Shown: piece after piece, positions 25,256 to 33,443 of the stretch
How the letters are laid out: the number at the start of each line of letters is the position of its first letter
How positions within the stretch are numbered: position 1 is the stretch's first letter
Source of the DNA: Deferribacteres bacterium
GTDB lineage: Bacteria; Chrysiogenota; Deferribacteres; Deferribacterales; Geovibrionaceae
Direction: 5' to 3'
Length of the DNA stretch: 64,000 nucleotides
Assembly: GCA_023395255.1 (NCBI GenBank)
Contig: JAEWZN010000014.1
Coordinates: forward strand, 15,270 to 79,269
Notes under the pieces: model-generated
Told to the model about the DNA's origin: nothing
Databases searched by the model: none
What the model saw: the letters and a program-made list of their open reading frames with translations, nothing else
Made by a program: the position numbers and the translations under genes

Positions 25256-26191
25256 TTATTTGCTTTTAAGCCTGTTTATTTCATTTCTGATTTCTGTGTC
25301 GCAAAGAGTGCATGCCTTATGGGTACATTCATCCCCGCACGGCTCAATGTGTATCTGAACATCTGCGCCGCCCAAAGTTTCCGCTATATCTTTTTCAATC
25401 ATGTCCGCTATGGTGTGCGCATCCTCAATTGTCAGGTGTTTGTTGACCTGCACGTGAAGATCCGCGAACTTCTCTGTCCCGGCCTTGCGGGTGCGGAGTT
25501 TATGCCAGCCGACTATAACACAATTATACTGATTTAGTACACCGTGGATTTTCTTTAAGTCATCCTCATCCAGAGCCTTGTCCACAAGATCTTCGGAGAC
25601 CTCCTTGCCGAGGATCAGGGCGGAGTAGACAGTCTTTAATGCTATCAGAACAGATATGAACGGGTCAATGGCATTTATACCTGTAACTTTCACAAGCACC
25701 AGCCCGGCGAGAACGCCGCCGCCGGTGAGAAGGTCGATTTCATAATGGAGTGATTCGGTTTTCAGTATGGACGAATTTTCCTTCTTAGCCACCTTCCGCA
25801 GGAAGATTACCAGAAAAAATGTCACCGCGAGGGAGAACAGCATGACCCATATGCCACCCTCTATGCTTTTCACTGCTTTTCCGCTTTCAAACCGCGCGTA
25901 GGCTTCGTACAGAATATAAAGTCCGGAGAGTGTTATCACCCCTGCCTGAATGAGCGAGGCCAGAGACTCAAACTTTGCGTGGCCGTAACGGTGATCATTG
26001 TCCGGCGGCTGTTCAGACTGCTTAATGGCGAAGTAGTTCACAGTGGAGGAGCCTATATCCAGTATGGAGTCCACAGCGGAAGCGAGGACAGACACCGAGC
26101 CTGTCAAAACACCGCCGATGAGTTTGACAACGGCAAGCATGAAGGCTGTGTTAACAGAAATCAGGGTGGCAATTTTTTTACCGGGGAGCAT
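25256..26191 (-). CDS. Cation diffusion facilitator (CDF) metal exporter
   Basis: This 311-aa inner-membrane protein has six hydrophobic segments. TM2 contains DSILDIGSS and the next loop DNDHRYGHAKFESLA, the metal-site region of CDF transporters; TM5 carries HYEID. The cytoplasmic C-terminal domain ends with a cysteine cluster (CGDECTHKACTLC), a candidate regulatory metal site. Typical substrates are Zn2+, Fe2+, Mn2+ or Co2+; which one is unclear. It follows the DUF2232 gene by one base and precedes dapL by 13. Confidence 0.87.
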   Translation of the reverse strand: MLPGKKIATLISVNTAFMLAVVKLIGGVLTGSVSVLASAVDSILDIGSSTVNYFAIKQSEQPPDNDHRYGHAKFESLASLIQAGVITLSGLYILYEAYARFESGKAVKSIEGGIWVMLFSLAVTFFLVIFLRKVAKKENSSILKTESLHYEIDLLTGGGVLAGLVLVKVTGINAIDPFISVLIALKTVYSALILGKEVSEDLVDKALDEDDLKKIHGVLNQYNCVIVGWHKLRTRKAGTEKFADLHVQVNKHLTIEDAHTIADMIEKDIAETLGGADVQIHIEPCGDECTHKACTLCDTEIRNEINRLKSK

Positions 26192-26192
26192 G

Positions 26193-27083
26193 TCAGTTCT
26201 CCGTGGTCTCCTGTTTCGGTTTACCGAAGAAGTTGAACCAGATGCTGAACAGACCTACAAAGGCAAGCGCCAGCATAAGGGGCGGCTCGGAAAAGATGAT
26301 TATGTAAATTATGGCCTTGAATATTCCCGCGAGTTTGAACCTGTGCACCCAGTGGCGCAGAACCTCAAACCCCTGAATAAGGTAAAGACCGCCGAAAATA
26401 AGCAGAGTGTTGAACGCCACGGAGCGCATGTAAAGGTCATTGGTGAAAAAGAAGGCAAGCCCCGCCAGCATTACCCAGACAAGGTTGTCCGGCAGGCGGA
26501 ATATCTCATGTTCCGATTTCTTTATTTTATAGAAGAATGTCTTGGTGAAATAAGCAACAAGCACGGAGGTGAGAAATATCATACCCGGAAATATCAAAAC
26601 CAGAGAGAGGGCAGCCATGTCCATATTTTTTTCAACAATGGCCGCATAAGCCGCGGCTCCGGTTTCGGGGGCTTTCTTTGCCGCATCCACCAGGATTTTA
26701 AGCACCTCGGTCACGTTGCTGATGAGGGATGTGCGTACTCCTTCCGCAAAGAATACAAGAACAGAGGAGAGAACGAATGCCGGTACGGGTGCAGCGGCAA
26801 CGGGAATCCAGTTTGATTCCGGCCTGTTCTGCCAGCGGTAAATCATAAATGCGGTGAATATAACCGTGAGCACGTAATACATGCTTATGAACGGTTCGAA
26901 TGCCGCGCATGCGCCCACCAGCACCAGAAAGAGAATATCCGAATTTCTCTCCCTCGCCTGATCTGCAAGGTAAAGAAGCAGAAGCAGAGGGGAGAAAGGG
27001 ATGAACAGCCCGCCTATTCTCGGAAAGAACAGAACGGCAGCGAAAAGGACTATGCTTGCGACGGGAAGATAAAAAACTCTCAT
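26193..27083 (-). CDS. DUF2232-type multispanning membrane protein (YybS-like)
   Basis: This 296-aa protein has about eight hydrophobic segments and the DUF2232 pattern in which a central block ends with EHEIFRLPDNLVWVML, followed by VLRHWVHR. Members are often near ribosomal or replication genes; function is unknown, though substrate transport has been suggested because of resemblance to ECF S-components. The ATG at 27083 is the only good start. It is divergent from the TonB receptor across a 223-base control region. Confidence 0.8.
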   Translation of the reverse strand: MRVFYLPVASIVLFAAVLFFPRIGGLFIPFSPLLLLLYLADQARERNSDILFLVLVGACAAFEPFISMYYVLTVIFTAFMIYRWQNRPESNWIPVAAAPVPAFVLSSVLVFFAEGVRTSLISNVTEVLKILVDAAKKAPETGAAAYAAIVEKNMDMAALSLVLIFPGMIFLTSVLVAYFTKTFFYKIKKSEHEIFRLPDNLVWVMLAGLAFFFTNDLYMRSVAFNTLLIFGGLYLIQGFEVLRHWVHRFKLAGIFKAIIYIIIFSEPPLMLALAFVGLFSIWFNFFGKPKQETTEN

Positions 27084-27189
27084 ATATTTAATGCTCTTTA
27101 TGTTTATTATTGTCCGCCTAATGTTAGCTGTAAAAATGTTTAATGTCCATTAAATGATCCTTTTTATCCCTCCGGACTGACATTTCCAT

Positions 27190-27270
27190 GTGTTACGAAT
27201 TATATCTTATGTGTTACTTGATATTGATTTGATTTTGATTTGGTGTTATGGGTTTCATTAATCGTGTTAT
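27190..27270 (+). promoter_or_regulatory. Two tandem NikR-type operator pairs upstream of the TonB operon
   Basis: There are four direct repeats on the plus strand: GTGTTAC at 27190-27196 and 27211-27217, GTGTTAT at 27243-27249 and 27264-27270. Each pair is spaced exactly 14 bases (period 21), and the pairs start 32 bases apart at the inner units, so all lie on one DNA face. GTGTTAC-N13/14-GTGTTAC is what I recall as the tandem operator of Geobacter-type NikR. TTGATT (27224) with TATGGG (27247) is a possible promoter overlapped by the second pair. Confidence 0.75.
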
Positions 27271-27306
27271 AGGTGAGATTAAGATTACATATCTATGGAG
27301 GGAGTT

Positions 27307-29502
27307 TTGAGAAGATTTATTATCGGCGTGTGTGCAGCACTTTATTTGGCATGTCCGGTTATGGCGGATGAAAGCCTTATGAGGACAACAATTTACCTGG
27401 ATGAAGTTTCAGTAACTGCCGAATCCGCGGCAGATTCAGACTTGAATGTCAGTGAGCAGAAGGTGGCTGAAAAGAACAGAAGCGGCAATATAGCCGACTT
27501 TCTTGTAAAAGATCCGGAGATTTCCTTCAAGCGCAAGACTGCCTTCGGTGACAGCGGCGACATCATCTCCATCAGAGGGATGGAAAGCAAAAGGATCATG
27601 CTTAACCTTGACGGCAGAAACATCAGCTCAACAGGGAACGTCGGGGGCAACTATATAGATTTCGGCACTATCCCCCTTGATAATATTGAGAGAATTGAGG
27701 TTATAAAGGGCGGCAGCAGTGCGGAATACGGCAACAACGCGCTGGGCGGCGTGATTAATGCCTATACCAAACGCCCCTCCAAAGAGGCATCCGCATCAAT
27801 ATATGCCACAATGGGCGGCTGGGACAATGCGAACGACTATCATAACATTCGGGGCAGCTTTGCAAAAAGCTTCGGCGCATTCGGGGTGAGTCTGGGGATG
27901 AGCCATCAGGAGGCGGACGCATACCTGAGAAACAATGACTATGAATCACTGCATATCAATCCTAAGTTCTATCTGAGCCTGCCTTGGCAGGGGGAGCTTG
28001 TTCTTGGGTATAAGTACAGCAAAACCACACGAGGGCTCATCCGCTCAAACAGGGATGACGGCAAGCCGTCGTCTGACTCGGATTCTTCTGTTCCGGGCTT
28101 TAATACACCCATAGACAGCAATTATCCCACAGCCAGCGGTGAATATTTCGCGGGGGGCTCACCTACCCCTTCAATGAGCGTAATAGGTGACGGAGCATAC
28201 TGGGATAAGATAAGGCATATGCTGGATGTTACATACACTCAGCCCATAGGCGACAGGGCCTACATTGAGGCTATGGCTTATAAAAACTATGAAGACCGCT
28301 ATGAGAAAAACTATGCCGATGTTGCCGCGAGGCTACAGATACTGACTGCGAACCCGAACGATTTTAATCAGGTGCTCACGTCAGACGGCGATCTGGTTCT
28401 GGACAGAAAAATCAAGGTGGACAGGAGTTACGGCTACAAGCTGAAAACCGTTGCGGAACTTGAGAAGCATACCCTCACCGCGGGAGCGGAAGCAAAGGCC
28501 ATGAGATCCGGCGGCATAGAGGTGCGTTATGTGGACACCAACTACAACAAGGCCGGAGCTAACCAGTGGACAGGAACCATGGCGGGAAGCAGCGGCTCAG
28601 AGGCTGATGTTTACGGCTTTTTCATTTCCGATAGCTATAAGGTAACCGACAGGCTCACTGCTGATTTCGGCATGCGCTACGACACATACGATGCCAAAAG
28701 CGGCGACAACAGCTATGAGGACGGCAAAGCAACGCCGAAGGCAGGGCTCACATATGCTCTGACACCGAATGACAAGTTATCGCTGTTTGTTTATCAGAAC
28801 TACAGAACCCCCACTCTGCCTGAACTGTGGTGGAACTCTCAGGCCAGTTCGGGCGACAGCACGGTAAATGTGCCCTATCTCATAGGGAAAAAGCTCAAAC
28901 CCGAATCCGCCACGGGTATAGATGCCGCCTATGCCCACACTTTCCCCGGCAAAGGCAGGATTAAGCTTTCCGCTTTCTATTATGATATAGAGGACTATAT
29001 ACTGCACAAGGCGGTTTATGTGAACCGCCCGCAGAGTTATCAGGCATGGGCGGCGTATAATACGGATGCTGAATTCTACGGAACAACGCTGGACGGTTCC
29101 TACGATGTAACACGCACGCTCAGCGCACGCCTCAGCGGAACATATCAGAAAACAAAGAAAAAGAACGATCCCTCAGACCCTGACAATACTCTTGAAGAAG
29201 TGGACTACATCCCCGATGTGAAGGCATCCGCGGGATTTAGCTGGGATATAACAAGAAAAATCAGTCTGGATATGGGGCTCAACTATACCGGCAGACGTTT
29301 CTACACCGTAAACACAGCCACTCTGACAAAAGGCGAGCTTGGCGGCTACACCACTGTTGATGCGAGCCTCCGCTACAGGCTTGATAAGCGTACAGTGCTT
29401 GAGATATACGGTGAAAACCTGACGGATAAGGAATATGAAGAGACATGGGGCTATCCCGCCATGGGGATCAATATGGGAGCAAGTGTAAAATGGACACTGT
29501 AG
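27307..29502 (+). CDS. TonB-dependent outer-membrane receptor, probably for nickel chelates
   Basis: This protein of about 731 aa has a signal peptide (RRFIIGVCAALYLACPVMA), a TonB box-like LDEVSVTAES, a plug domain (residues about 45-160) and a 22-strand type barrel ending in an aromatic-rich strand (NMGASVKWTL). The start is taken at the TTG at 27307, because GGAGGGAG lies just before it; an ATG at 27295 overlaps that ribosome site. NikR-type boxes upstream and coupling to a methyltransferase and a binding protein suggest nickel-complex uptake. Cobalt, haem or siderophore substrates remain possible. Confidence 0.9.
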   Translation: MRRFIIGVCAALYLACPVMADESLMRTTIYLDEVSVTAESAADSDLNVSEQKVAEKNRSGNIADFLVKDPEISFKRKTAFGDSGDIISIRGMESKRIMLNLDGRNISSTGNVGGNYIDFGTIPLDNIERIEVIKGGSSAEYGNNALGGVINAYTKRPSKEASASIYATMGGWDNANDYHNIRGSFAKSFGAFGVSLGMSHQEADAYLRNNDYESLHINPKFYLSLPWQGELVLGYKYSKTTRGLIRSNRDDGKPSSDSDSSVPGFNTPIDSNYPTASGEYFAGGSPTPSMSVIGDGAYWDKIRHMLDVTYTQPIGDRAYIEAMAYKNYEDRYEKNYADVAARLQILTANPNDFNQVLTSDGDLVLDRKIKVDRSYGYKLKTVAELEKHTLTAGAEAKAMRSGGIEVRYVDTNYNKAGANQWTGTMAGSSGSEADVYGFFISDSYKVTDRLTADFGMRYDTYDAKSGDNSYEDGKATPKAGLTYALTPNDKLSLFVYQNYRTPTLPELWWNSQASSGDSTVNVPYLIGKKLKPESATGIDAAYAHTFPGKGRIKLSAFYYDIEDYILHKAVYVNRPQSYQAWAAYNTDAEFYGTTLDGSYDVTRTLSARLSGTYQKTKKKNDPSDPDNTLEEVDYIPDVKASAGFSWDITRKISLDMGLNYTGRRFYTVNTATLTKGELGGYTTVDASLRYRLDKRTVLEIYGENLTDKEYEETWGYPAMGINMGASVKWTL

Positions 29503-30251
29503 CAGCAAGGGCACAGCAGGAAAAATTCTGGAATAACAAAGCAAAGAACTTCCCCCGTTATGAAGCCGGGGAAGATAATTATGAGTCGCGCATGCTGAAC
29601 ATCGCCCTCAGTCACGGGGTGGTTTTCAAAGATGCGGATATTCTTGATGTCGGCTGCGGAAGCGGCATGTACACCATCCGCCTTGCGAAAGAGGCAAAGC
29701 ATGTCACCGCTGCTGATATATCAAGCGAGATGCTGAGCATACTTAAAGATGACGCGGCGGCGCAGGGTATAAACAATATTGTGACATACCTCGGCGACTG
29801 GCTTGAGTTTAAATCTGACAGGAAGTTCGATGTTGTTTTCTGCTCCATGACACCGGCTGTGCAGTCTGAGGAAGGCAGGCTTAAGGTTCTGGAACATGCA
29901 AAAGGCTGGGTTGTATATATGGGTTTTGCCGGGAGGATGGAGTCGTGTATGCTTTCCGGTCTTTATCAGCATTACGGCATTATACCCAAAAAGTTCAACG
30001 ATGCCCCCGCCATGCGTGAGTGGCTTCAGAACAGGAGAGCGGAGTACACTGCATATCCTGTCGAGGGTGAATGGGTTGTGCCCAGAACCTATGAGGAGGC
30101 TGCTTCAAACTGCCGTGACATGCTTTCAATATACGGTGTGACACCGGAGGAGGACTTGCTGGAAAAATATATCAGGCCTCATCTGGATGAAAGCGGAAAG
30201 TACATCGAGCGCACCGCATACAGCATAGAGATGATAATATGGCGCGTCTGA
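29490..30251 (+). CDS. Class I SAM-dependent methyltransferase in the TonB operon
   Basis: This 253-aa enzyme has motif I ILDVGCGSGMYTIRLA (residues about 50-65), then TAADISSEML and VVFCSMTPA, so a small-molecule type (UbiE-like) fold. The ATG at 29490 lies within the last codons of the receptor (13-base overlap), and the 3' end overlaps the binding-protein gene by 13 bases; the three are strictly co-translated. No signal peptide, so it is cytoplasmic. Its substrate may be a metal-binding small molecule or imported chelate; that is inference. It is unusual to see such an enzyme locked between two envelope transport genes. Confidence 0.85.
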   Translation: MDTVAARAQQEKFWNNKAKNFPRYEAGEDNYESRMLNIALSHGVVFKDADILDVGCGSGMYTIRLAKEAKHVTAADISSEMLSILKDDAAAQGINNIVTYLGDWLEFKSDRKFDVVFCSMTPAVQSEEGRLKVLEHAKGWVVYMGFAGRMESCMLSGLYQHYGIIPKKFNDAPAMREWLQNRRAEYTAYPVEGEWVVPRTYEEAASNCRDMLSIYGVTPEEDLLEKYIRPHLDESGKYIERTAYSIEMIIWRV

Positions 30252-31297
30252 TTATATGTCTTTTCGCCCTTCTGCTTGCTCCTGCCGCATGGGCGAAGAC
30301 TGTTACCGATGTTTTCGGCCGCACTGTCAATGTGCCTGATAGGGTTGAAAGGGTGATTTCCATCGGCAGCAGCATGGCATTTGTTACCTATCTCAGGGCA
30401 CAGAATCTGGCTGTCGGTGTTGAGGATGTGGAGAAAGCTGCGGATTACACCAAGCCGTATATTCAGGCTAATTTTGAGACGGTGAAGGATCTCCCCGTGA
30501 TAGGCAAAGCGGGCGCGGTGCGCATGCCGAACTATGAGAGGATTATAAGCCTCAAGCCTGATGTGGTGTTTATAGTATCAACGGACAGGGGCGAGCCGGA
30601 TCTTGTTCAGCGTAAACTGAATATCCCGGTTGTTGCTGTGGGCTACGGTCTGCCGAACTTTGATCAGGATGTTTTCTTCCGTTCGATCAGGATTACTGCC
30701 GAGGTTCTCAACAGGAAGGAGAGAGCAGAGGAACTCATATCATACATAAAAAGCCTGACAGTTAAGCTGAACCGTGCACCGGAGAAGAAGGCCGAGGCTT
30801 ATCTGGGCGCTATTTCCTATAAAGGGCATCAGGGGCTGAACAGCACTGCGGCGGATTTTCTTCCCATGCAGCTTGCAGGGATAAAAAACACTGCTGACGG
30901 AGAGCGGAAAAGCGGCCAGTTCTTCGTGAACCGTGAGTATGTTCTGGCGAAGAATCCGGAAATAATTTTCATCGACGGAAACGGTTTGCCGCTTATTGCT
31001 GATGACGCGCGGAAGCACCCTGAGTTTTACTCAAGGCTCAGGGCGTTCAGAAACGGAAAGGTCTTTCTGCTTCTCCCCCATACAACTTACTTTACTAACC
31101 CTGAGATGCTTTATGTAAATGCTTTTCTTATGGCGAAGTCGGCATATCCTGAAATATACGGCGACATAGACCCGGCCGCAGTGGCGGATGAGATTGTATC
31201 TGCATTCACAGGCAAGGGAATGTACGGTTTTCTTAAAAAGACAACGGGCGGCTACGGTGTTCTGGAACTGACCTCTGACGGCATAAAAATCAAATAA
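30239..31297 (+). CDS. Periplasmic metal/cobalamin-type ABC substrate-binding protein
   Basis: This 352-aa protein has the cluster A-3 (BtuF/FepB, Peripla_BP_2) fold. The signal peptide is LIICLFALLLAPAAWA. Two lobes are joined by a long helix (TVTDVFGRTVNVPDRVERVI start, MPNYERIISLKPDVVFIV). No lipobox, so soluble. The gene overlaps the methyltransferase by 13 bases. No permease or ATPase gene follows, so it must work with a transporter encoded elsewhere or act as a carrier for the NikKMLQO system. A terminator closes the operon. Confidence 0.88.
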   Translation: MARLIICLFALLLAPAAWAKTVTDVFGRTVNVPDRVERVISIGSSMAFVTYLRAQNLAVGVEDVEKAADYTKPYIQANFETVKDLPVIGKAGAVRMPNYERIISLKPDVVFIVSTDRGEPDLVQRKLNIPVVAVGYGLPNFDQDVFFRSIRITAEVLNRKERAEELISYIKSLTVKLNRAPEKKAEAYLGAISYKGHQGLNSTAADFLPMQLAGIKNTADGERKSGQFFVNREYVLAKNPEIIFIDGNGLPLIADDARKHPEFYSRLRAFRNGKVFLLLPHTTYFTNPEMLYVNAFLMAKSAYPEIYGDIDPAAVADEIVSAFTGKGMYGFLKKTTGGYGVLELTSDGIKIK

Positions 31298-31301
31298 AAA
31301 A

Positions 31302-31337
31302 GGGAGCCTCTTGCGGGGCTCCCTGTCTGTTCTTTTA
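31302..31337. terminator. Terminator of the TonB operon, likely bidirectional
   Basis: The stem GGGAGCC (31302-31308) pairs with GGCTCCC (31317-31323). The plus side has TGTTCTTTT; the minus side has a run of T (complement of 31296-31301). It lies between convergent genes. Confidence 0.82.
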
Positions 31338-31356
31338 ATTGCGTTTCAGCCTGATA

Positions 31357-31587
31357 TTATCTGTCAAGGCTGAAGGGGAGAAGGATGATGGTACGTGCGG
31401 TTTTAACAGCAGAAGCCAGTGCTCTCTGGTGTCTTGCGCATGTGCCAGTAAGCCTTCTGGGCATTATTTTACCTCTTTCGGTTACGAAACCTCTGAGGAG
31501 TTTAGCGTCTTTGTAGTCTATATCGATTTTTTCCGCGCAGAACCTGCACACTTTCTTTTTCTGAAATTTTCTTCTTAAAACAGCCAT
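31357..31587 (-). CDS. rpsR: 30S ribosomal protein S18
   Basis: This is a 76-aa ribosomal protein binding near the 16S platform together with S6. The N-terminal CRFCAEK and the later GTCARHQR place three cysteines and a histidine, the zinc-binding (C+) form of S18. The order rpsF-ssb-rpsR is classic and co-transcription is likely; no rplI follows, the next gene being convergent. Downstream is the shared terminator. Confidence 0.96.
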   Translation of the reverse strand: MAVLRRKFQKKKVCRFCAEKIDIDYKDAKLLRGFVTERGKIMPRRLTGTCARHQRALASAVKTARTIILLPFSLDR

Positions 31588-31615
31588 TTTATATAGTCCT
31601 CCGTTTGCTCAGCGC

Positions 31616-32029
31616 CTAAAACGGTATGTCGTCTTCGCTGAAATCGTCGCTGCTGCCGCCTGAAGAGAAGCCGCCGTCACTGCCTGAATAGTCTCCGCCT
31701 TTGTCCCCTCTTCTTGATGAGACAAGCTGGATATTTTCGGCGATCACTTCATGCTTGCTGCGTTTCTGTCCTTCCTGCTCCCACACATTCTGGGAGAGGC
31801 GTCCTTCCACCAGTACAGGGCTGCCTTTCGTGAGGTATTCCCCGCAGATTTCGCCGAGTTTGCCGAAAGCCACTATGTCGATGAACATTGTCTCTTCCTT
31901 GTCCTTGCTTCTTCTGCTGTTTACAGCGAGGCCGAACTTGGCCACTGCGAGATCCCTTCCGGGAACATATCTTACTTCGGGGTTGCGGGTACAGTTACCC
32001 AACAGTACTACCTTGTTGAAAAAGCCCAT
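31616..32029 (-). CDS. ssb: Single-stranded DNA-binding protein
   Basis: This 137-aa protein has an OB fold: MGFFNKVVLLGNCTRNPEV at the start, TMFIDIVAFGKLGEIC in the core and the GSPVLVEGRLSQNVWEQ strand. The C-terminal tail is Gly/Ser-rich and ends in DFSEDDIPF, the acidic tip that recruits repair and replication proteins. It sits between rpsF and rpsR as in many bacteria. Cytoplasmic, replication and repair. Confidence 0.96.
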   Translation of the reverse strand: MGFFNKVVLLGNCTRNPEVRYVPGRDLAVAKFGLAVNSRRSKDKEETMFIDIVAFGKLGEICGEYLTKGSPVLVEGRLSQNVWEQEGQKRSKHEVIAENIQLVSSRRGDKGGDYSGSDGGFSSGGSSDDFSEDDIPF

Positions 32030-32062
32030 GGTAAATTCCTTATCCGGCGGATATTTATATTG

Positions 32063-32503
32063 TTATTCGGAAGTTTCTTCCGAGTCAGTCTCTGCAGCCG
32101 AGTCATCGCCGTCCTCAAAGGGAGCTCTGTCCTCTCTGGGTTTTCTGGGGTTGACTTTCTTGCCCTTTCTGTCAGGTCTGGGAGCGGGGTCTTTTCTGGG
32201 TTTCAGTTTGAATTTCTTATCGTCGATTTTGACGATGCAGAACCTGAGAACGTCCTCGCTGTAGCGGTAGCGTTTTTCAAGCTCTTCGTTGTAGTTGCCG
32301 CCGGCGTTGTACTGAATAAGGAAGTAGTAGCCTTCGCGGTAGTCTTCAACTTCGTAAGCGAAAGAAAGTTTGCCCCATGGCTCAACTTTAAGAATTTCGC
32401 CGCCGTTCTGCTCAATGTTCCCCTTGAAAAACTCAAGGTTTGCGTCAATCTCTTCCTGCGTAAGGTCGGGACGGACGATGAAAATAGTTTCGTAAGTAAC
32501 CAA
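32063..32503 (-). CDS. rpsF: 30S ribosomal protein S6
   Basis: This 146-aa protein starts TYETIFIVRPDLTQEEI and forms the usual ferredoxin-like fold up to about residue 95. The C-terminus has a basic then strongly acidic extension (SAAETDSEETSE), reminiscent of the glutamate tails of other S6 proteins. The start is a TTG with AGGAGG upstream. It is first in rpsF-ssb-rpsR. A hairpin lies between its promoter and start. Confidence 0.95.
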   Translation of the reverse strand: MVTYETIFIVRPDLTQEEIDANLEFFKGNIEQNGGEILKVEPWGKLSFAYEVEDYREGYYFLIQYNAGGNYNEELEKRYRYSEDVLRFCIVKIDDKKFKLKPRKDPAPRPDRKGKKVNPRKPREDRAPFEDGDDSAAETDSEETSE

Positions 32504-32524
32504 TTTGTCCTCCTTTTGGTTAAA

Positions 32525-32549
32525 GCCGCAGATTCATCAGCTCTGCAGC
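32525..32549 (-). promoter_or_regulatory. Leader hairpin of the rpsF operon
   Basis: The 8-bp stem GCTGCAGA/TCTGCGGC (minus-strand sense, one G-U pair) lies between the promoter and the rpsF ribosome site. In many bacteria an S6:S18-binding leader RNA controls this operon. The hairpin is in the right place, but I did not confirm the conserved CCG bulge of that motif. Confidence 0.4.
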
Positions 32550-32562
32550 AAGGCAGAAGATC

Positions 32563-32591
32563 TTTTTATCAATACCTATGCGGTAAGTCAA
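32563..32591 (-). promoter_or_regulatory. Promoter of rpsF-ssb-rpsR
   Basis: The minus strand has TTGACT (32586-32591), 17 bases, then TAAAAA (32563-32568), about 60 bases before the rpsF TTG start. Confidence 0.6.
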
Positions 32592-32705
32592 CCGAAAAGA
32601 TCCTTTTTTATGGTGGATTCCGGGCATCAGCCCAATATTGTTTGTTACTATTATATACGGATGTGTGCTTAAGAGGCAGGGAAGAATTTTTTCAGGAGGT
32701 TTATC

Positions 32706-33434
32706 ATGAAGTACGTACTGGCTGTGATTATGTTTCTGATGACCGTTTCGGTTTATGCGGGGGAATCTGTTGTGTATAAGTCCGGCAGTGCCGAATACGA
32801 AGGTTTTTACTCGCCCGTTTCAGCGAAGGCTCCTCTGGTTCTCATCGTCCATGACTGGGACGGTCTGGACGGATATGAGATTAAAAGAGTCGAAATGCTT
32901 AACAAATTGGGTTATTCTGCATTTGCCGTTGATATGTTCGGAAAAGGTGTCCGCCCTGAGGAGATTGCAGAGAGGAGACGGCTCACAGGTGAGCTTTACG
33001 CTGACAGGGAAAAGATGAGGAGAATCCTTCAGGCAGGTTTCGACAAGGCTGAATCCCTCGGCGCGAACACGGGCAACGCAGTGATTATCGGCTACTGCTT
33101 CGGCGGAACTGTGGCTCTGGAATACGCAAGGAGCGGCGCACCGCTTAAATCATTCATCTCCTTCCACGGCGGAATAGATACCCCGCAGGGGCAGGACTAT
33201 TCCGGAACAAAGGGCGAAGTGGTGATTTTCCACGGAACGGCTGACGCCGCTGTGAGCATGGAGAGTTTTGCAAAGCTTGCCGTACAGCTTGAAAACGAAG
33301 GGGTAAGGCATGAGATGACCACCTACAGCGGTGCTCCCCATGCTTTCACTGTTTTCGGTTCACAAAGCTACCGCAGGGATGCGGATGAAAAATCATGGAA
33401 ACGCTTCACGGAGTATCTGAAAGAAATTTTTTAA
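32706..33434 (+). CDS. Exported dienelactone hydrolase family protein
   Basis: This 242-aa alpha/beta hydrolase has a Sec signal (YVLAVIMFLMTVSVYAG). The nucleophile is Cys in GYCFGG (residue about 117), with Asp in HGTADAAV and His in GAPHAF completing the triad, so a DLH-type Cys-His-Asp set. The ribosome site is AGGAGG, 6 bases before ATG. Substrate unknown; a periplasmic esterase or lactonase is inferred. It is followed after 9 bases by a pseudouridine synthase. Confidence 0.88.
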   Translation: MKYVLAVIMFLMTVSVYAGESVVYKSGSAEYEGFYSPVSAKAPLVLIVHDWDGLDGYEIKRVEMLNKLGYSAFAVDMFGKGVRPEEIAERRRLTGELYADREKMRRILQAGFDKAESLGANTGNAVIIGYCFGGTVALEYARSGAPLKSFISFHGGIDTPQGQDYSGTKGEVVIFHGTADAAVSMESFAKLAVQLENEGVRHEMTTYSGAPHAFTVFGSQSYRRDADEKSWKRFTEYLKEIF

Positions 33435-33443
33435 GAAGGAACA

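Noticed and set aside
27215..27245. Fur box (TGATATTGATTTGATTTTGAT) before the TonB receptor
   Set aside because: The hexamer pattern matches the Fur consensus poorly, while the phased GTGTTAY pairs are exact and recur at the nickel operon.
27084..27294. Cobalamin riboswitch upstream of the TonB receptor
   Set aside because: No B12-box-like sequence was seen, and the gap is filled by the repeat pairs and likely promoter.
23968..31337. The two GGGAGCC/GGCTCCC hairpins as members of one repeat family
   Set aside because: Both are ordinary terminators with T-runs between convergent genes; shared bases are only the stem.
31751..32779. 342-codon open frame on the plus strand over ssb and rpsF
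   Set aside because: It is antisense to two well-established genes with correct motifs; it arises from codon bias.
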